Source of the DNA: Micromonospora inyonensis
GTDB lineage: Bacteria > Actinomycetota > Actinomycetes > Mycobacteriales > Micromonosporaceae
Length of the DNA: 64,000 nt
Direction of reading: 5' to 3'
Assembly: GCF_900091415.1 (NCBI RefSeq)
Contig: NZ_FMHU01000001.1
Span: 1,736,001 to 1,800,000 of the forward strand
Under the pieces are notes generated by a model, which made no database searches, was not told where the DNA came from, and was given only the letters and a program-made list of their open reading frames with translations. Positions 24,020 through 31,746 of this stretch are shown here, piece after piece; position 1 is the stretch's first letter; the number at the start of each line of letters is the position of its first letter. Made by a program: the position numbers and the translations under genes.

Positions 24020-24874
24020 ATGGGTATCGTGCTCGGGCCCAACCGGTACGGCAAGGCTGAGGTACGCGTCGTCCACGTGGCCCGCGACGGCGACCGGCAC
24101 ACGCTGCGCGACCTCGACGTCAGCACCGCCCTCGCCGGGGACCTGGACGCCACCCACCTCACCGGCGACAACAGCCAGGTCTTGCCCACCGACTCGCAGA
24201 AGAACACCGTCTACGCCTTCGCCCGGCGGCACGGGATCGGTTCGCCTGAGGCGTTCGCGCTGCTGCTGGCCGAGCACTTCGTGCACAGTCAGGCGGCCAT
24301 CCGGCAGGCCCGGGTGAGCGTGCGGGAGCAACTCTGGCAGCGGCTCGCGCCGCACTCCTTCCAGCGCCGCGGCGAGGAGATCCGCACGGCCGAGGTCAGC
24401 TACGACGGTGACCGCGCCCAGGTGGTCTCCGGGATCACCGGCCTGGTGCTGATGAACACCACCGACTCCGAGTTCCACGGCTACGTACGCGACGAGTACA
24501 CGACCCTGCCGGAGACGACCGACCGGATCCTGGCCACCGCCGTGGACGCCCGCTGGCGGCACCTCGACCCCGACACCGACTGGGATCTCGCCTACCAGCA
24601 GGTGCGCGATGCGCTGGTCGCGGCGTTCGTCGAGAGCTACAGCTACTCGCTGCAGCAGACCCTGTACGAGATGGGCCGCCGGGTGCTCGACACCCGGCCG
24701 GAGCTGGCGGAGATCCGCCTGGTCCTGCCCAACCGGCACCACCTGCCGGTCGACCTGTCCCCGTTCGGCCTGGACAATCCGAACGCCGTGTTCGTGGCCA
24801 CCGACCGCCCGTACGGGGTCATCGAGGGCACCATCCGCCGCGACGACGTCCCGGCCGCGGTCGGCGAGTGGTGA
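24020..24874 (+). CDS. uox: Urate oxidase (uricase)
   Basis: Cofactor-free T-fold enzyme oxidising urate with O2 to 5-hydroxyisourate. MGIVLGPNRYGKAEVRVV contains the catalytic Lys region; THLTGDNSQVLPTDSQKNTV is the uricase signature with the catalytic Thr; later VVSGITGLVLMNTTDSEFHG, TTDRILATAVDARWRH and LPNRHHLPVDLSPFGLDN are conserved. 284 aa, normal. The family often ends in a peroxisomal signal in eukaryotes; none here. Located between uraH and the deaminase with minimal spacing, clearly co-transcribed. Confidence 0.94.
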   Translation: MGIVLGPNRYGKAEVRVVHVARDGDRHTLRDLDVSTALAGDLDATHLTGDNSQVLPTDSQKNTVYAFARRHGIGSPEAFALLLAEHFVHSQAAIRQARVSVREQLWQRLAPHSFQRRGEEIRTAEVSYDGDRAQVVSGITGLVLMNTTDSEFHGYVRDEYTTLPETTDRILATAVDARWRHLDPDTDWDLAYQQVRDALVAAFVESYSYSLQQTLYEMGRRVLDTRPELAEIRLVLPNRHHLPVDLSPFGLDNPNAVFVATDRPYGVIEGTIRRDDVPAAVGEW

Positions 24875-24897
24875 CGGCGTCCCCGCCGGAGGCAATC

Positions 24898-26283
24898 ATG
24901 ATCGTCATCGAGAACTGCGCCGTCGCCACCGTCGACCGCGGGTGGACCGAATACCGTGACGGGCACGTCGTGGTCGGCGCCGACGGCCGGATCACCGCGG
25001 TCGGGCCGGGTCCGGCCCGTGCCGTCGACCCGTCGGCCCGACGGGTCGACGGCACCGGCTGCCTGGCCACCCCCGGTCTGGTCAACGCCCACCACCATCT
25101 CTACCAGTGGGTGACCCGGGGTCTCGCCCAGGAGGCCGACTTGTTCGGCTGGCTGACCACCCTGTACCCGGTCTGGGCCCACCTGGACGCCGAGATGGTG
25201 CACGCCGCGGCGGCGGCCGGCCTGGGCTGGCTCGCCCTGTCTGGTTGCACGACCAGCACCGACCACCACTACGTGTTCCCACCGGGCCGAGACGATCCGC
25301 TGGCCGCCACGATCGAGGCCGCCCGCCGGATCGGGCTGCGCTTCCAGCCCAGTCGCGGGTCGATGGACCTGGGCCGGTCCGACGGCGGCCTGCCCCCCGA
25401 CTCGCTCGTCGAGGGCACCGAGGCGGCTCTGCTGGCCACCGAGGCAGCGATCGACCGCTACCACGACCCGTCCCCGGGGGCGATGCTGCGGATCTCCGTG
25501 GCGCCGTGCTCGCCGTTCTCGGTCACCGCCACCTTGATGCGGGAGGCCGCAGCGCTGGCCCGGCGGCGCGGGGTCCGGCTGCACACCCACCTCGCCGAGA
25601 CCGTCGAGGAGGAGGAGTACTGCCGGGCCACCCACGGCTGCACCCCCGTCGAGTACGCCGAGCGACTCGGCTGGCTCGGTGACGACGTGTGGCTGGCCCA
25701 CGGCGTGCATCTCGACGACGCGGCGCTGGCCCGGCTGGCCGCCACCGGCACGGCCGTGGCGCACTGCCCCAGCTCGAACGCCCGCCTGGGCGCCGGCACC
25801 GCCCGCGTGCCCGACCTGCTCGCCGCCGGCGTGCCGGTGGGGTTGGGCGTGGACGGCGCCGCCTCTCAGGAGGCCGGCCAGCTCGGCGCGGAGCTGCGGC
25901 AGGCCCTGTACGCCGCTCGGCTGCGCGGCGGCCCGGCGGCGATGACCGCCCGGCAGGCGTTGGCCCTCGGCACGGTCGGGGGCGCCGAATGCCTGGGTCG
26001 AGCCGACGAGATCGGCTCGCTGGAGGTGGGCAAACTCGCCGACGTCGCGCTGTGGCGCCTGGATGGCCTCGGCCACGCCGGCATCGACGACCCGGTGGCG
26101 GCGCTGGTGCTCGGTCCACCCGCCCCGCTGGCGCTGCTGCTGGTCGGCGGCCGGACCGTCGTCGAGGCCGGGGAGCTGCGCACGGCCGACGTGGGGACGA
26201 TCACCGATCGGGCCAGCCGGGCACACCGGAAGCTGCTGGCGCTGGCCGAGGCGGGGTCGACGAGGACAGGAGACGATCGTTGA
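24898..26283 (+). CDS. Guanine/8-oxoguanine deaminase-type amidohydrolase
   Basis: Metal-dependent amidohydrolase of the AtzB/TrzF/8-oxoguanine deaminase group. Features: CLATPGLVNAHHHLYQWVTR (metal HxH), STDHHYVFPPGRDD, VRLHTHLAETVEEEEYC, VWLAHGVHLDDAAL, AHCPSSNARLGAGTARV and PVGLGVDGAASQEAGQLGAE (metal Asp). In this operon it would turn guanine into xanthine or 8-oxoguanine into urate. The ATG at 24898 with GGAGG five bases upstream is preferred to the GTG at 24868. Its TGA at 26281-26283 lies at the end of the adjoining TnpB element, so the native last codons may be altered. Confidence 0.82.
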   Translation: MIVIENCAVATVDRGWTEYRDGHVVVGADGRITAVGPGPARAVDPSARRVDGTGCLATPGLVNAHHHLYQWVTRGLAQEADLFGWLTTLYPVWAHLDAEMVHAAAAAGLGWLALSGCTTSTDHHYVFPPGRDDPLAATIEAARRIGLRFQPSRGSMDLGRSDGGLPPDSLVEGTEAALLATEAAIDRYHDPSPGAMLRISVAPCSPFSVTATLMREAAALARRRGVRLHTHLAETVEEEEYCRATHGCTPVEYAERLGWLGDDVWLAHGVHLDDAALARLAATGTAVAHCPSSNARLGAGTARVPDLLAAGVPVGLGVDGAASQEAGQLGAELRQALYAARLRGGPAAMTARQALALGTVGGAECLGRADEIGSLEVGKLADVALWRLDGLGHAGIDDPVAALVLGPPAPLALLLVGGRTVVEAGELRTADVGTITDRASRAHRKLLALAEAGSTRTGDDR

Positions 26284-26400
26284 CTTTCTCCCCGCGCCTA
26301 CAGGCGGGGGATTCCAGCGGTCGCCCGCTGGGTTTCCTGCTTCGTCGACGACCGCCCCGTCCGGACGTTCGTCCGTTGGGGTCTTACACCGCCTCCACAG
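26281..26400 (-). ncRNA. Predicted omega RNA of the second TnpB element
   Basis: Covers the 3' end of this tnpB and the right-end hairpin at 26290-26310. The guide would be copied from the flanking 3' end of the deaminase gene (bases below 26280, minus strand). Inferred from the standard TnpB arrangement; no direct evidence for the RNA ends. Confidence 0.35.
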
Positions 26401-27503
26401 GCAATCACGGAGAGCCCCTCCGCGAGAATGTTGCGGGCCGCGTTGACGTCACGGTCGTGGATCTGCCCGCATCGGCATGTCCACGACCGCATGCTCAGCG
26501 GCATCCGCTCAACGAGCGCACCACACGCCGAGCACAGCTTGGACGACGGGAACCAGCGGTCCACGACCACCAGGTCGCGGCCGTGCCAGTCGGCCTTGTA
26601 TTCGAGCAGGGTGCGGAACTGCCGCCAGGCCGCGTCGCTGATGGCGCGGGCCAGGCTGTGACTCGTGACCATGTTGCGCACGGTCAGATCCTCGACGACG
26701 ATCGTTTGGTTCTCACGAACGAGCCGAGTGGTCAGCTTGTGCAGGTGGTCCCGTCTGCGGTCGGTGATGCGGGCGTGCACGCGGGCGACCTTGAGCCGGG
26801 CCTTGGCCCGGTTGTGGGACCCCTTGGCTTTGCGGGCCAGTTCCCGCTGGGCCCTGGCGAGCGCGGCCCGGTCGCGGCGCTCATACCTCGGGTTGACGAT
26901 CTTCTCTCCGGTAGAGAGGGTCAGCAGGCTGTCGAGCCCAGCGTCAACGCCCACCATGCCCGAAGCCGGAGCCTGCTCGATCACGTCGTCGCAGAGCAGG
27001 GACACGAACCAGCGTCCGGCCGCGTCCTGCGACACGGTGACCGTGGACGGCCTCGCGCCCTCGGGAAGCGGCCGGGACCACACGATGTCCAGCGGTTCGG
27101 CCATCTTCGCCAGGGTGAGCTGGCCGTCTCGGTATCGGAACCCGCTGGTGGTGTACTCCGCCGACCGGCGCGACTTCTTCTTGCTCTTGAAGCTGGGGTA
27201 CCGGGCACGCTTGGCGAAGAAGTTGGTGAACGCGACTTGCAGGTGTCGCAGGGTCTGCTGCAACGGCACCGAGGACACCTCGTTGAGGAACGCCAGGTCG
27301 TCGGTCTTCTTCCACGTGGTCAGCATCGCCGAGGTGGCGTTGTAGTTGACCCGTTCCTGGCGCAGCGTCCACGCCTCGGTGCGGGCGGCCAACGCCATGT
27401 TGTAGACCAGCCGGACACAGCCGAACGTACGGGCAAGCTCGGCGGCCTGCGCGTCGGTCGGGTAGAAGCGGAATTTGAATGCCCGCTTCACGGCCCTGGT
27501 CAC
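26298..27503 (-). CDS. tnpB: TnpB RNA-guided nuclease (tnpB-only element)
   Basis: 401-aa TnpB with KFRFYPTDAQAAELARTFGC at the N-terminus, RuvC-I Asp in GVDAGLDSLLTLSTGEK, RuvC-II Glu in VVEDLTVRNMV, zinc ribbon CSACG/CRCG and RuvC-III Asp in HDRDVNAARNI. All catalytic positions are kept. It is clearly closer to the TnpB at 30520 (shared phrases GAxPSTVTVSxDAA, RNMVxxHSLARAISDAAW) than to the one at 21796, so two lineages inserted here. It opposes the direction of the surrounding operon, so a transcript from it would run antisense to the deaminase gene. Confidence 0.92.
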   Translation of the reverse strand: MTRAVKRAFKFRFYPTDAQAAELARTFGCVRLVYNMALAARTEAWTLRQERVNYNATSAMLTTWKKTDDLAFLNEVSSVPLQQTLRHLQVAFTNFFAKRARYPSFKSKKKSRRSAEYTTSGFRYRDGQLTLAKMAEPLDIVWSRPLPEGARPSTVTVSQDAAGRWFVSLLCDDVIEQAPASGMVGVDAGLDSLLTLSTGEKIVNPRYERRDRAALARAQRELARKAKGSHNRAKARLKVARVHARITDRRRDHLHKLTTRLVRENQTIVVEDLTVRNMVTSHSLARAISDAAWRQFRTLLEYKADWHGRDLVVVDRWFPSSKLCSACGALVERMPLSMRSWTCRCGQIHDRDVNAARNILAEGLSVIACGGGVRPQRTNVRTGRSSTKQETQRATAGIPRL

Positions 27504-27658
27504 GGCTCACAGCCTAACAAGCTAGCTGGTAAGCACTCCGGTGACATGGGGACGGACACCGACCCGCCTCGGCGACGGGCCGGCTTTCCCCGCCCGGCTC
27601 CGCCGGAGTTCCGTTTCCTCCCCACGGCTAAAGCCGGGGGTTTCCACGGAGGTTTGCG

Positions 27659-29251
27659 ATGACCGAAGCTCAGGCGCCGTCCGCGCGGGCAGACGCCGAT
27701 GGGGGTGACATCCTCACTCCGGACGCGGTCGCTTTCGTGACCGCCCTGCACCGGCGGTTCGCGGGCCGCCGAGCCGACCTGCTCGCCCGCCGGGCGGTCC
27801 GCCGTGCCGAGGCAGCCCGCGACGGAGGGCTCGAATTCCCTGCGGACACTGCGGCGATCCGCGACGCGGACTGGACGGTACCGCCCCCGCCGGCCGACCT
27901 GACCGACCGGCGGGTGGAGATCACGGGGCCGCCCGAGCGGAAGATGACCGTCAACGCGCTGAACTCGGGCGCCCAGGTCTGGCTCGCCGACCTGGAGGAC
28001 GCCAACACCCCGCACTGGACGAACGTCCTTGACGGGCAGCGCAATCTTCGTGACGCGGTACGCCGCACCATCTCTGTGGACACCGGCGGCCGGCGCTACG
28101 AACTGGGCCCCGGACCGTACCCGACGATCGTCGTCCGGCCCCGGGGGTGGCATCTCGACGAGCGGCACCTGCCGGTCGACGGGGCGCCGGCAGTCGCCGC
28201 GCTGGTGGACTTCGGGCTCTACCTGTTCCACAACGCCGACGAGTTGCTGGCCCGGGGTAGCGGCCCGTACTTCTACCTGCCGAAGCTGGAGAGCAGCGAC
28301 GAGGCAGCGCTCTGGAACGACGTGTTCGACCACGCGCAGGAGCTGCTCGGCCTGCCCCGCGGGACGATCCGGGCCACCGTGTTGATCGAGACGATCACCG
28401 CCGCGTTCGAGATGGACGAGATCCTGTGGGCACTGCGCCCCCACGTGACCGGACTCAACGCGGGCCGGTGGGACTACCTGTTCAGCATCATCAGGACCTT
28501 CCGCGACGCCGGGGCGTCATTCCTGCTGCCCGACCGCTCGGCGGTCACCATGACCGCGCCTTTCATGCGCGCGTACACCGACCTGTTGGTCGCCACCTGT
28601 CATCGACGGGGGGCCAGCGCGATCGGCGGCATGTCCGCCTTCATCCCCAACCGGCGAGACGCCGACGCCACCGAGCGAGCCTCCGCCCAGGTCCGCGCCG
28701 ACAAGCAACGCGAGGCGGCCGACGGCTTCGACGGCTCCTGGGTCGCCCACCCCGACCTGGTCCCGATCTGTCGGGAGGTCTTCGACCGGGCCCTCGGCGA
28801 CCGTCCCCACCAACTGCACCGGCGCAGGCCCGAGGTGGCTGTCACCGCCGAGCAGCTGCTTGACCTGCGCGGGATACCCGGACAGGCCACCGGAGCCGGC
28901 CTGCGCGCCAACGTCGGCGTGGCGCTGCGCTACCTGGAAGCCTGGCTACGGGGCAACGGCGCGGTGGCGATCAACAGCATGATGGAGGACACCGCCACCG
29001 CGGAGATCTCCCGGTCACAGATCTGGCAGTGGATCCACCACGGCGTACGCCTGTCCGACGGCACACCGGTGACCGCCGAGCTGGTCCGCGGCATCGAGGA
29101 CGAAGAACTCGCCGCGATCCGGGCCGAGTTGGGCCAGTCGGCCTGGGCGAGGTCCCGCTTCGACGACGCCCGAGGGCTCTTCGAACGGATCGCCCTCGAT
29201 ATCGGGTTCGTCGACTTCCTCACCATCCCGGCGTACGAGTTGGTCGACTGA
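27659..29251 (+). CDS. aceB: Malate synthase A
   Basis: Condenses glyoxylate with acetyl-CoA to malate. 530 aa, the A-isoform size. Motifs: VEITGPPERKMTVNALNSGA, WLADLEDANTPHWTN (active-site Asp region), TIVVRPRGWHLDERH, IRATVLIETITAAFEMDEIL, GRWDYLFSIIRTFRDAG (catalytic Arg/Asp context), GGMSAFIPNRRD, DGSWVAHPDLVP and EDTATAEISRSQIWQWIHHG. The ATG at 27659 has GGAGG six bases upstream, immediately after the TnpB element's left end. In a purine cluster it disposes of glyoxylate released from ureidoglycolate. Its stop overlaps the next start (TGATG). Confidence 0.93.
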   Translation: MTEAQAPSARADADGGDILTPDAVAFVTALHRRFAGRRADLLARRAVRRAEAARDGGLEFPADTAAIRDADWTVPPPPADLTDRRVEITGPPERKMTVNALNSGAQVWLADLEDANTPHWTNVLDGQRNLRDAVRRTISVDTGGRRYELGPGPYPTIVVRPRGWHLDERHLPVDGAPAVAALVDFGLYLFHNADELLARGSGPYFYLPKLESSDEAALWNDVFDHAQELLGLPRGTIRATVLIETITAAFEMDEILWALRPHVTGLNAGRWDYLFSIIRTFRDAGASFLLPDRSAVTMTAPFMRAYTDLLVATCHRRGASAIGGMSAFIPNRRDADATERASAQVRADKQREAADGFDGSWVAHPDLVPICREVFDRALGDRPHQLHRRRPEVAVTAEQLLDLRGIPGQATGAGLRANVGVALRYLEAWLRGNGAVAINSMMEDTATAEISRSQIWQWIHHGVRLSDGTPVTAELVRGIEDEELAAIRAELGQSAWARSRFDDARGLFERIALDIGFVDFLTIPAYELVD

Positions 29252-30510
29252 TGCGCCTCCGCACGGAGGTGTACACCGACCTGGACGACCGGCTGGCTGC
29301 GGTCGACCTCGAGCTGCGCGCAGCCCACCCGGGCCGGGCCGGCGGCCGGCAGCCGGTGCACACCGTCTACGTCCCCGCCGATCGGGTCACCACACGTCTC
29401 GTCCCCACCTGGGGGGCCGCCGCCCTCGCCGCCCTGCGGGGCTGCCCGCCGCCGCCGTTCGCCGAGGAGTTGTGCGAGGCGGTCACCGGCAAGCTGGCCC
29501 GGGAACCGATCGAAGACCTGCGAATCGACCTGGAGGACGGCTTCGGAACCCGTGACGACGCCGACGAGGACCGGGCGGTACGGACGGCGGGCCGGGCGCT
29601 GGTCGACGCTCGGGCGGAGGGAATCGCGCCGCCACTCGTCGGGATCCGAGTCAAGAGCCTGGAGGCGGCCACCCGGCGGCGGGCGGTGCGCAGCCTCGAC
29701 CTGTTCCTGGACGCCTGCGGCGGGGCACCGCCCGGCTTCGTGGTGACCCTGCCCAAGGTCAGCCATCCCGCGCAGGTCGAGGCGATGGTGGTGCTCTGCG
29801 CACGCCTGGAGTCGGCCTACGGGCTGCCGGACGGGACGCTGCGGTTCGAGATCCAGGTGGAGGTGCCCCGGGCCGTGCTGGGCCCGGACGGCACCGCGAC
29901 GGTGCCCCGGCTGGTCACCGCCGCCGACGGCCGCTGCGCCGGGCTGCACTTCGGCACCTACGACTACAGCGCGGCGTGCGGGATCGCCGGCCCGTACCAG
30001 AGCATGGAGCACCCCGCCGCCGACCACGCCAAGGCCGTGATGCAGGTGGCCGCTGCCGTGGCCGGTGTGCCCGTCTCCGACGGCTCCACCAACGTGCTGC
30101 CGGTGGGCGCGGCCCCGGCGGTGCGAGCCGCGTGGACGCTGCACGCGCGACTGGTCCGCCGCTCCCTCGAACGCGGCTTCTACCAGGGCTGGGACCTGCA
30201 CCCGGCGCAGCTGCCGACCCGGTTCGCCGCGACCTACGCCTTCTTCCGCGACAACGCGCCCGACGCGGCCCGGCGGCTGCGCGCCCACCTCGATCAACGC
30301 TGCGACGGGGTGCTCGACGAACCGGCGACCCGGCGCGCGCTCGCCGGCTTCCTGCTGCGCGGGGTCGACTGCGGGGCGCTGGGCGCCGAGCAGGCGGGAT
30401 TCGAACCGGGCGAGCTGCGGATTTTGACTCAAGTGCGTAGCGCGCAAGCCCCCGGCTTCAGCCGTGGGGCTGGTGGGGTTGGCGCATCAACTGAAACGGT
30501 GGTGTGCTAG
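29251..30510 (+). CDS. CitE/HpcH-HpaI-like TIM-barrel lyase, IS-altered C-terminus
   Basis: Member of the citrate lyase beta / HpcH-HpaI aldolase superfamily (DUF6986-like, paired with aceB in actinomycetes as far as I recall). Features: EDLRIDLEDGFGTRDDADED (acidic metal site), GIRVKSLEAATRRRAVRSLD, PPGFVVTLPKVSHPAQVEAM, LRFEIQVEVPRAVLG, LHFGTYDYSAACGIAGPYQS. The reaction is unknown; C-C lyase or condensation chemistry on a glyoxylate-type compound is the likely class. About the last 28 residues after GELRI, including QAPGFSRGAGG, are translated from the adjoining TnpB element, so the native C-terminus is lost or replaced. It starts at the ATG overlapping the aceB stop. Confidence 0.72.
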   Translation: MRLRTEVYTDLDDRLAAVDLELRAAHPGRAGGRQPVHTVYVPADRVTTRLVPTWGAAALAALRGCPPPPFAEELCEAVTGKLAREPIEDLRIDLEDGFGTRDDADEDRAVRTAGRALVDARAEGIAPPLVGIRVKSLEAATRRRAVRSLDLFLDACGGAPPGFVVTLPKVSHPAQVEAMVVLCARLESAYGLPDGTLRFEIQVEVPRAVLGPDGTATVPRLVTAADGRCAGLHFGTYDYSAACGIAGPYQSMEHPAADHAKAVMQVAAAVAGVPVSDGSTNVLPVGAAPAVRAAWTLHARLVRRSLERGFYQGWDLHPAQLPTRFAATYAFFRDNAPDAARRLRAHLDQRCDGVLDEPATRRALAGFLLRGVDCGALGAEQAGFEPGELRILTQVRSAQAPGFSRGAGGVGASTETVVC

Positions 30511-30519
30511 TGTTTCAGT

Positions 30520-31662
30520 ATGTCGAGTCGAGTGGTGAAGCGGGCGTACAGGTTCCGCTTCTACCCCACCGACCAGCAGCGGGAGCTGCTGAACCGGACG
30601 TTCGGCTGCGTGCGCTACGTCTACAACCGGGCGCTGGCCGAGCGGTCCCGCGCCTGGACACAGGAACAGCGGCGGGTCACGTTCGCCGAAACCTGCCGGA
30701 TGCTCACCGCATGGAAGAACGAGCCCGACACGGCTTGGCTGTACGAGGTGTCGAACGTGGCACTTCAGCAGTCGTTGCAGCACCTTCAGCAGGCGTACGT
30801 GAACTTCTGGGCGAAGCGGGCGACGTATCCGACGTTCAAGTCCAAGCGCACGTCGAAGGCGTCAGCCACGTTCACCACGTCAGGGTTCTCGTTCCGCGAC
30901 GGGCAGATCAAACTGGCGAAGACGGACGTCCCGCTGGACATCGTGTGGTCCCGGCCCCTGCCCGAGGGCGCTCAACCGTCCACGGTCACGGTGTCCCGCG
31001 ACGCGGCGAACCGCTGGCACATCTCGATCCTGGTGGAAGAGACCATCGTGGCTCTGCCGCCGGCAACCCGGGCGGTCGGGATCGACGCTGGGATCACCTC
31101 GCTGGTCACCCTTTCCACCGGGGAGAAGGTCACCAATCCGCGGCACGAGCAGCGGGATCGGGAGCGGCTGGCCGTGGCGCAGCGGCGGTTGGCCCGCACG
31201 GCGAAGGGCTCCAACAATCGGGCCAAGGCGCGGCTCAAGGTGGCCCGGGTGCACGCCCGGATCGCCGACCGGCGGCGGGATCACCTGCACAAGCTGTCCA
31301 CGAGGATCATCCGCGAGAACCAAACGGTGGTCATCGAGGACCTGTCGGTCCGCAACATGGTCCGCAATCACAGCCTTGCCCGAGCGATCTCGGACGCGGC
31401 GTGGTCGCAGTTGCGGCGACAGTTGGAGTACAAGGCCGACTGGTACGGACGCACGGTCATCGCGATCGACCGGTTCTATCCGAGCAGCAAGACGTGCTCG
31501 GCGTGCGGCGTGGTTGTGGAGAAGCTGCCGTTGAGCGTCCGGGGGTGGGTGTGTCGCTGCGGCGTGACCCACGACCGGGATGTGAATGCGGCGAAGGCGA
31601 TTTTGGCGGCGGGGCTCGCCGTGTCAGCCTGCGGAGATGGTGTGAGACCGTCCCGCGTCTAG
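30520..31662 (+). CDS. tnpB: TnpB RNA-guided nuclease (tnpB-only element)
   Basis: 380-aa TnpB: RFRFYPTDQQRELLNRTFGC at the N-terminus, RuvC-I Asp in AVGIDAGITSLVTLSTGEK, RuvC-II Glu in VIEDLSVRNMV, zinc ribbon CSACG/CRCG and RuvC-III Asp in HDRDVNAAKAI. Catalytic residues complete. It runs in the same direction as the operon, so it may be co-transcribed with it. Closely related to the minus-strand copy at 26298-27503. Confidence 0.92.
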   Translation: MSSRVVKRAYRFRFYPTDQQRELLNRTFGCVRYVYNRALAERSRAWTQEQRRVTFAETCRMLTAWKNEPDTAWLYEVSNVALQQSLQHLQQAYVNFWAKRATYPTFKSKRTSKASATFTTSGFSFRDGQIKLAKTDVPLDIVWSRPLPEGAQPSTVTVSRDAANRWHISILVEETIVALPPATRAVGIDAGITSLVTLSTGEKVTNPRHEQRDRERLAVAQRRLARTAKGSNNRAKARLKVARVHARIADRRRDHLHKLSTRIIRENQTVVIEDLSVRNMVRNHSLARAISDAAWSQLRRQLEYKADWYGRTVIAIDRFYPSSKTCSACGVVVEKLPLSVRGWVCRCGVTHDRDVNAAKAILAAGLAVSACGDGVRPSRV

Positions 31663-31746
31663 CGCGGGAAGGCGACCGTCGATGAAACAGGAAGATCCAA
31701 CCGTGAGGTTGGAATCCCCCGGCTTTAGCCGTGGGGAGGATGTCAA
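31640..31746 (+). ncRNA. Predicted omega RNA of the third TnpB element
   Basis: Spans the tnpB 3' end and the right-end hairpin at 31716-31736. The guide would begin at 31747, inside the allantoinase coding sequence (GTACGACCTGG and on), so the nuclease would recognise an uninterrupted citE-allB junction. Position-based inference only. Confidence 0.4.

Larger units (their letters stand above)
26281..27645 (-). mobile_element. TnpB-only (IS1341-type) element between the deaminase gene and aceB
   Basis: One tnpB gene on the minus strand. Its right end is at the low-coordinate side: hairpin 26290-26310 and, on the minus strand, terminal GTCAA at 26284-26280. Its left side has a hairpin at 27620-27640 (minus strand CCCCCGGCTTTAGCCG and on) that almost matches the right-end hairpin of the third element. 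No tnpA; it would need help in trans. The left limit is approximate. The aceB ribosome site begins directly after it. Confidence 0.75.
30427..31746 (+). mobile_element. TnpB-only (IS1341-type) element between the citE-like gene and allB
   Basis: Hairpins flank one tnpB: left at 30447-30471 (AGCCCCCGGCTTCAGCCG and on), right at 31716-31736 (CCCCCGGCTTTAGCCG and on) followed by terminal TCAA at 31743-31746. TTGAC precedes the left side at 30424-30428 and could be the target-adjacent motif. Reading frames of both host genes run into the element: it supplies the last residues of the citE-like protein and the first residues of allantoinase. No tnpA. Confidence 0.8.

Noticed and set aside
21300..31746. 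Exact target-adjacent motif for the three TnpB elements
   Set aside because: TTGAC precedes one left end, but the other two left boundaries cannot be fixed by eye, so a shared motif is not supported.
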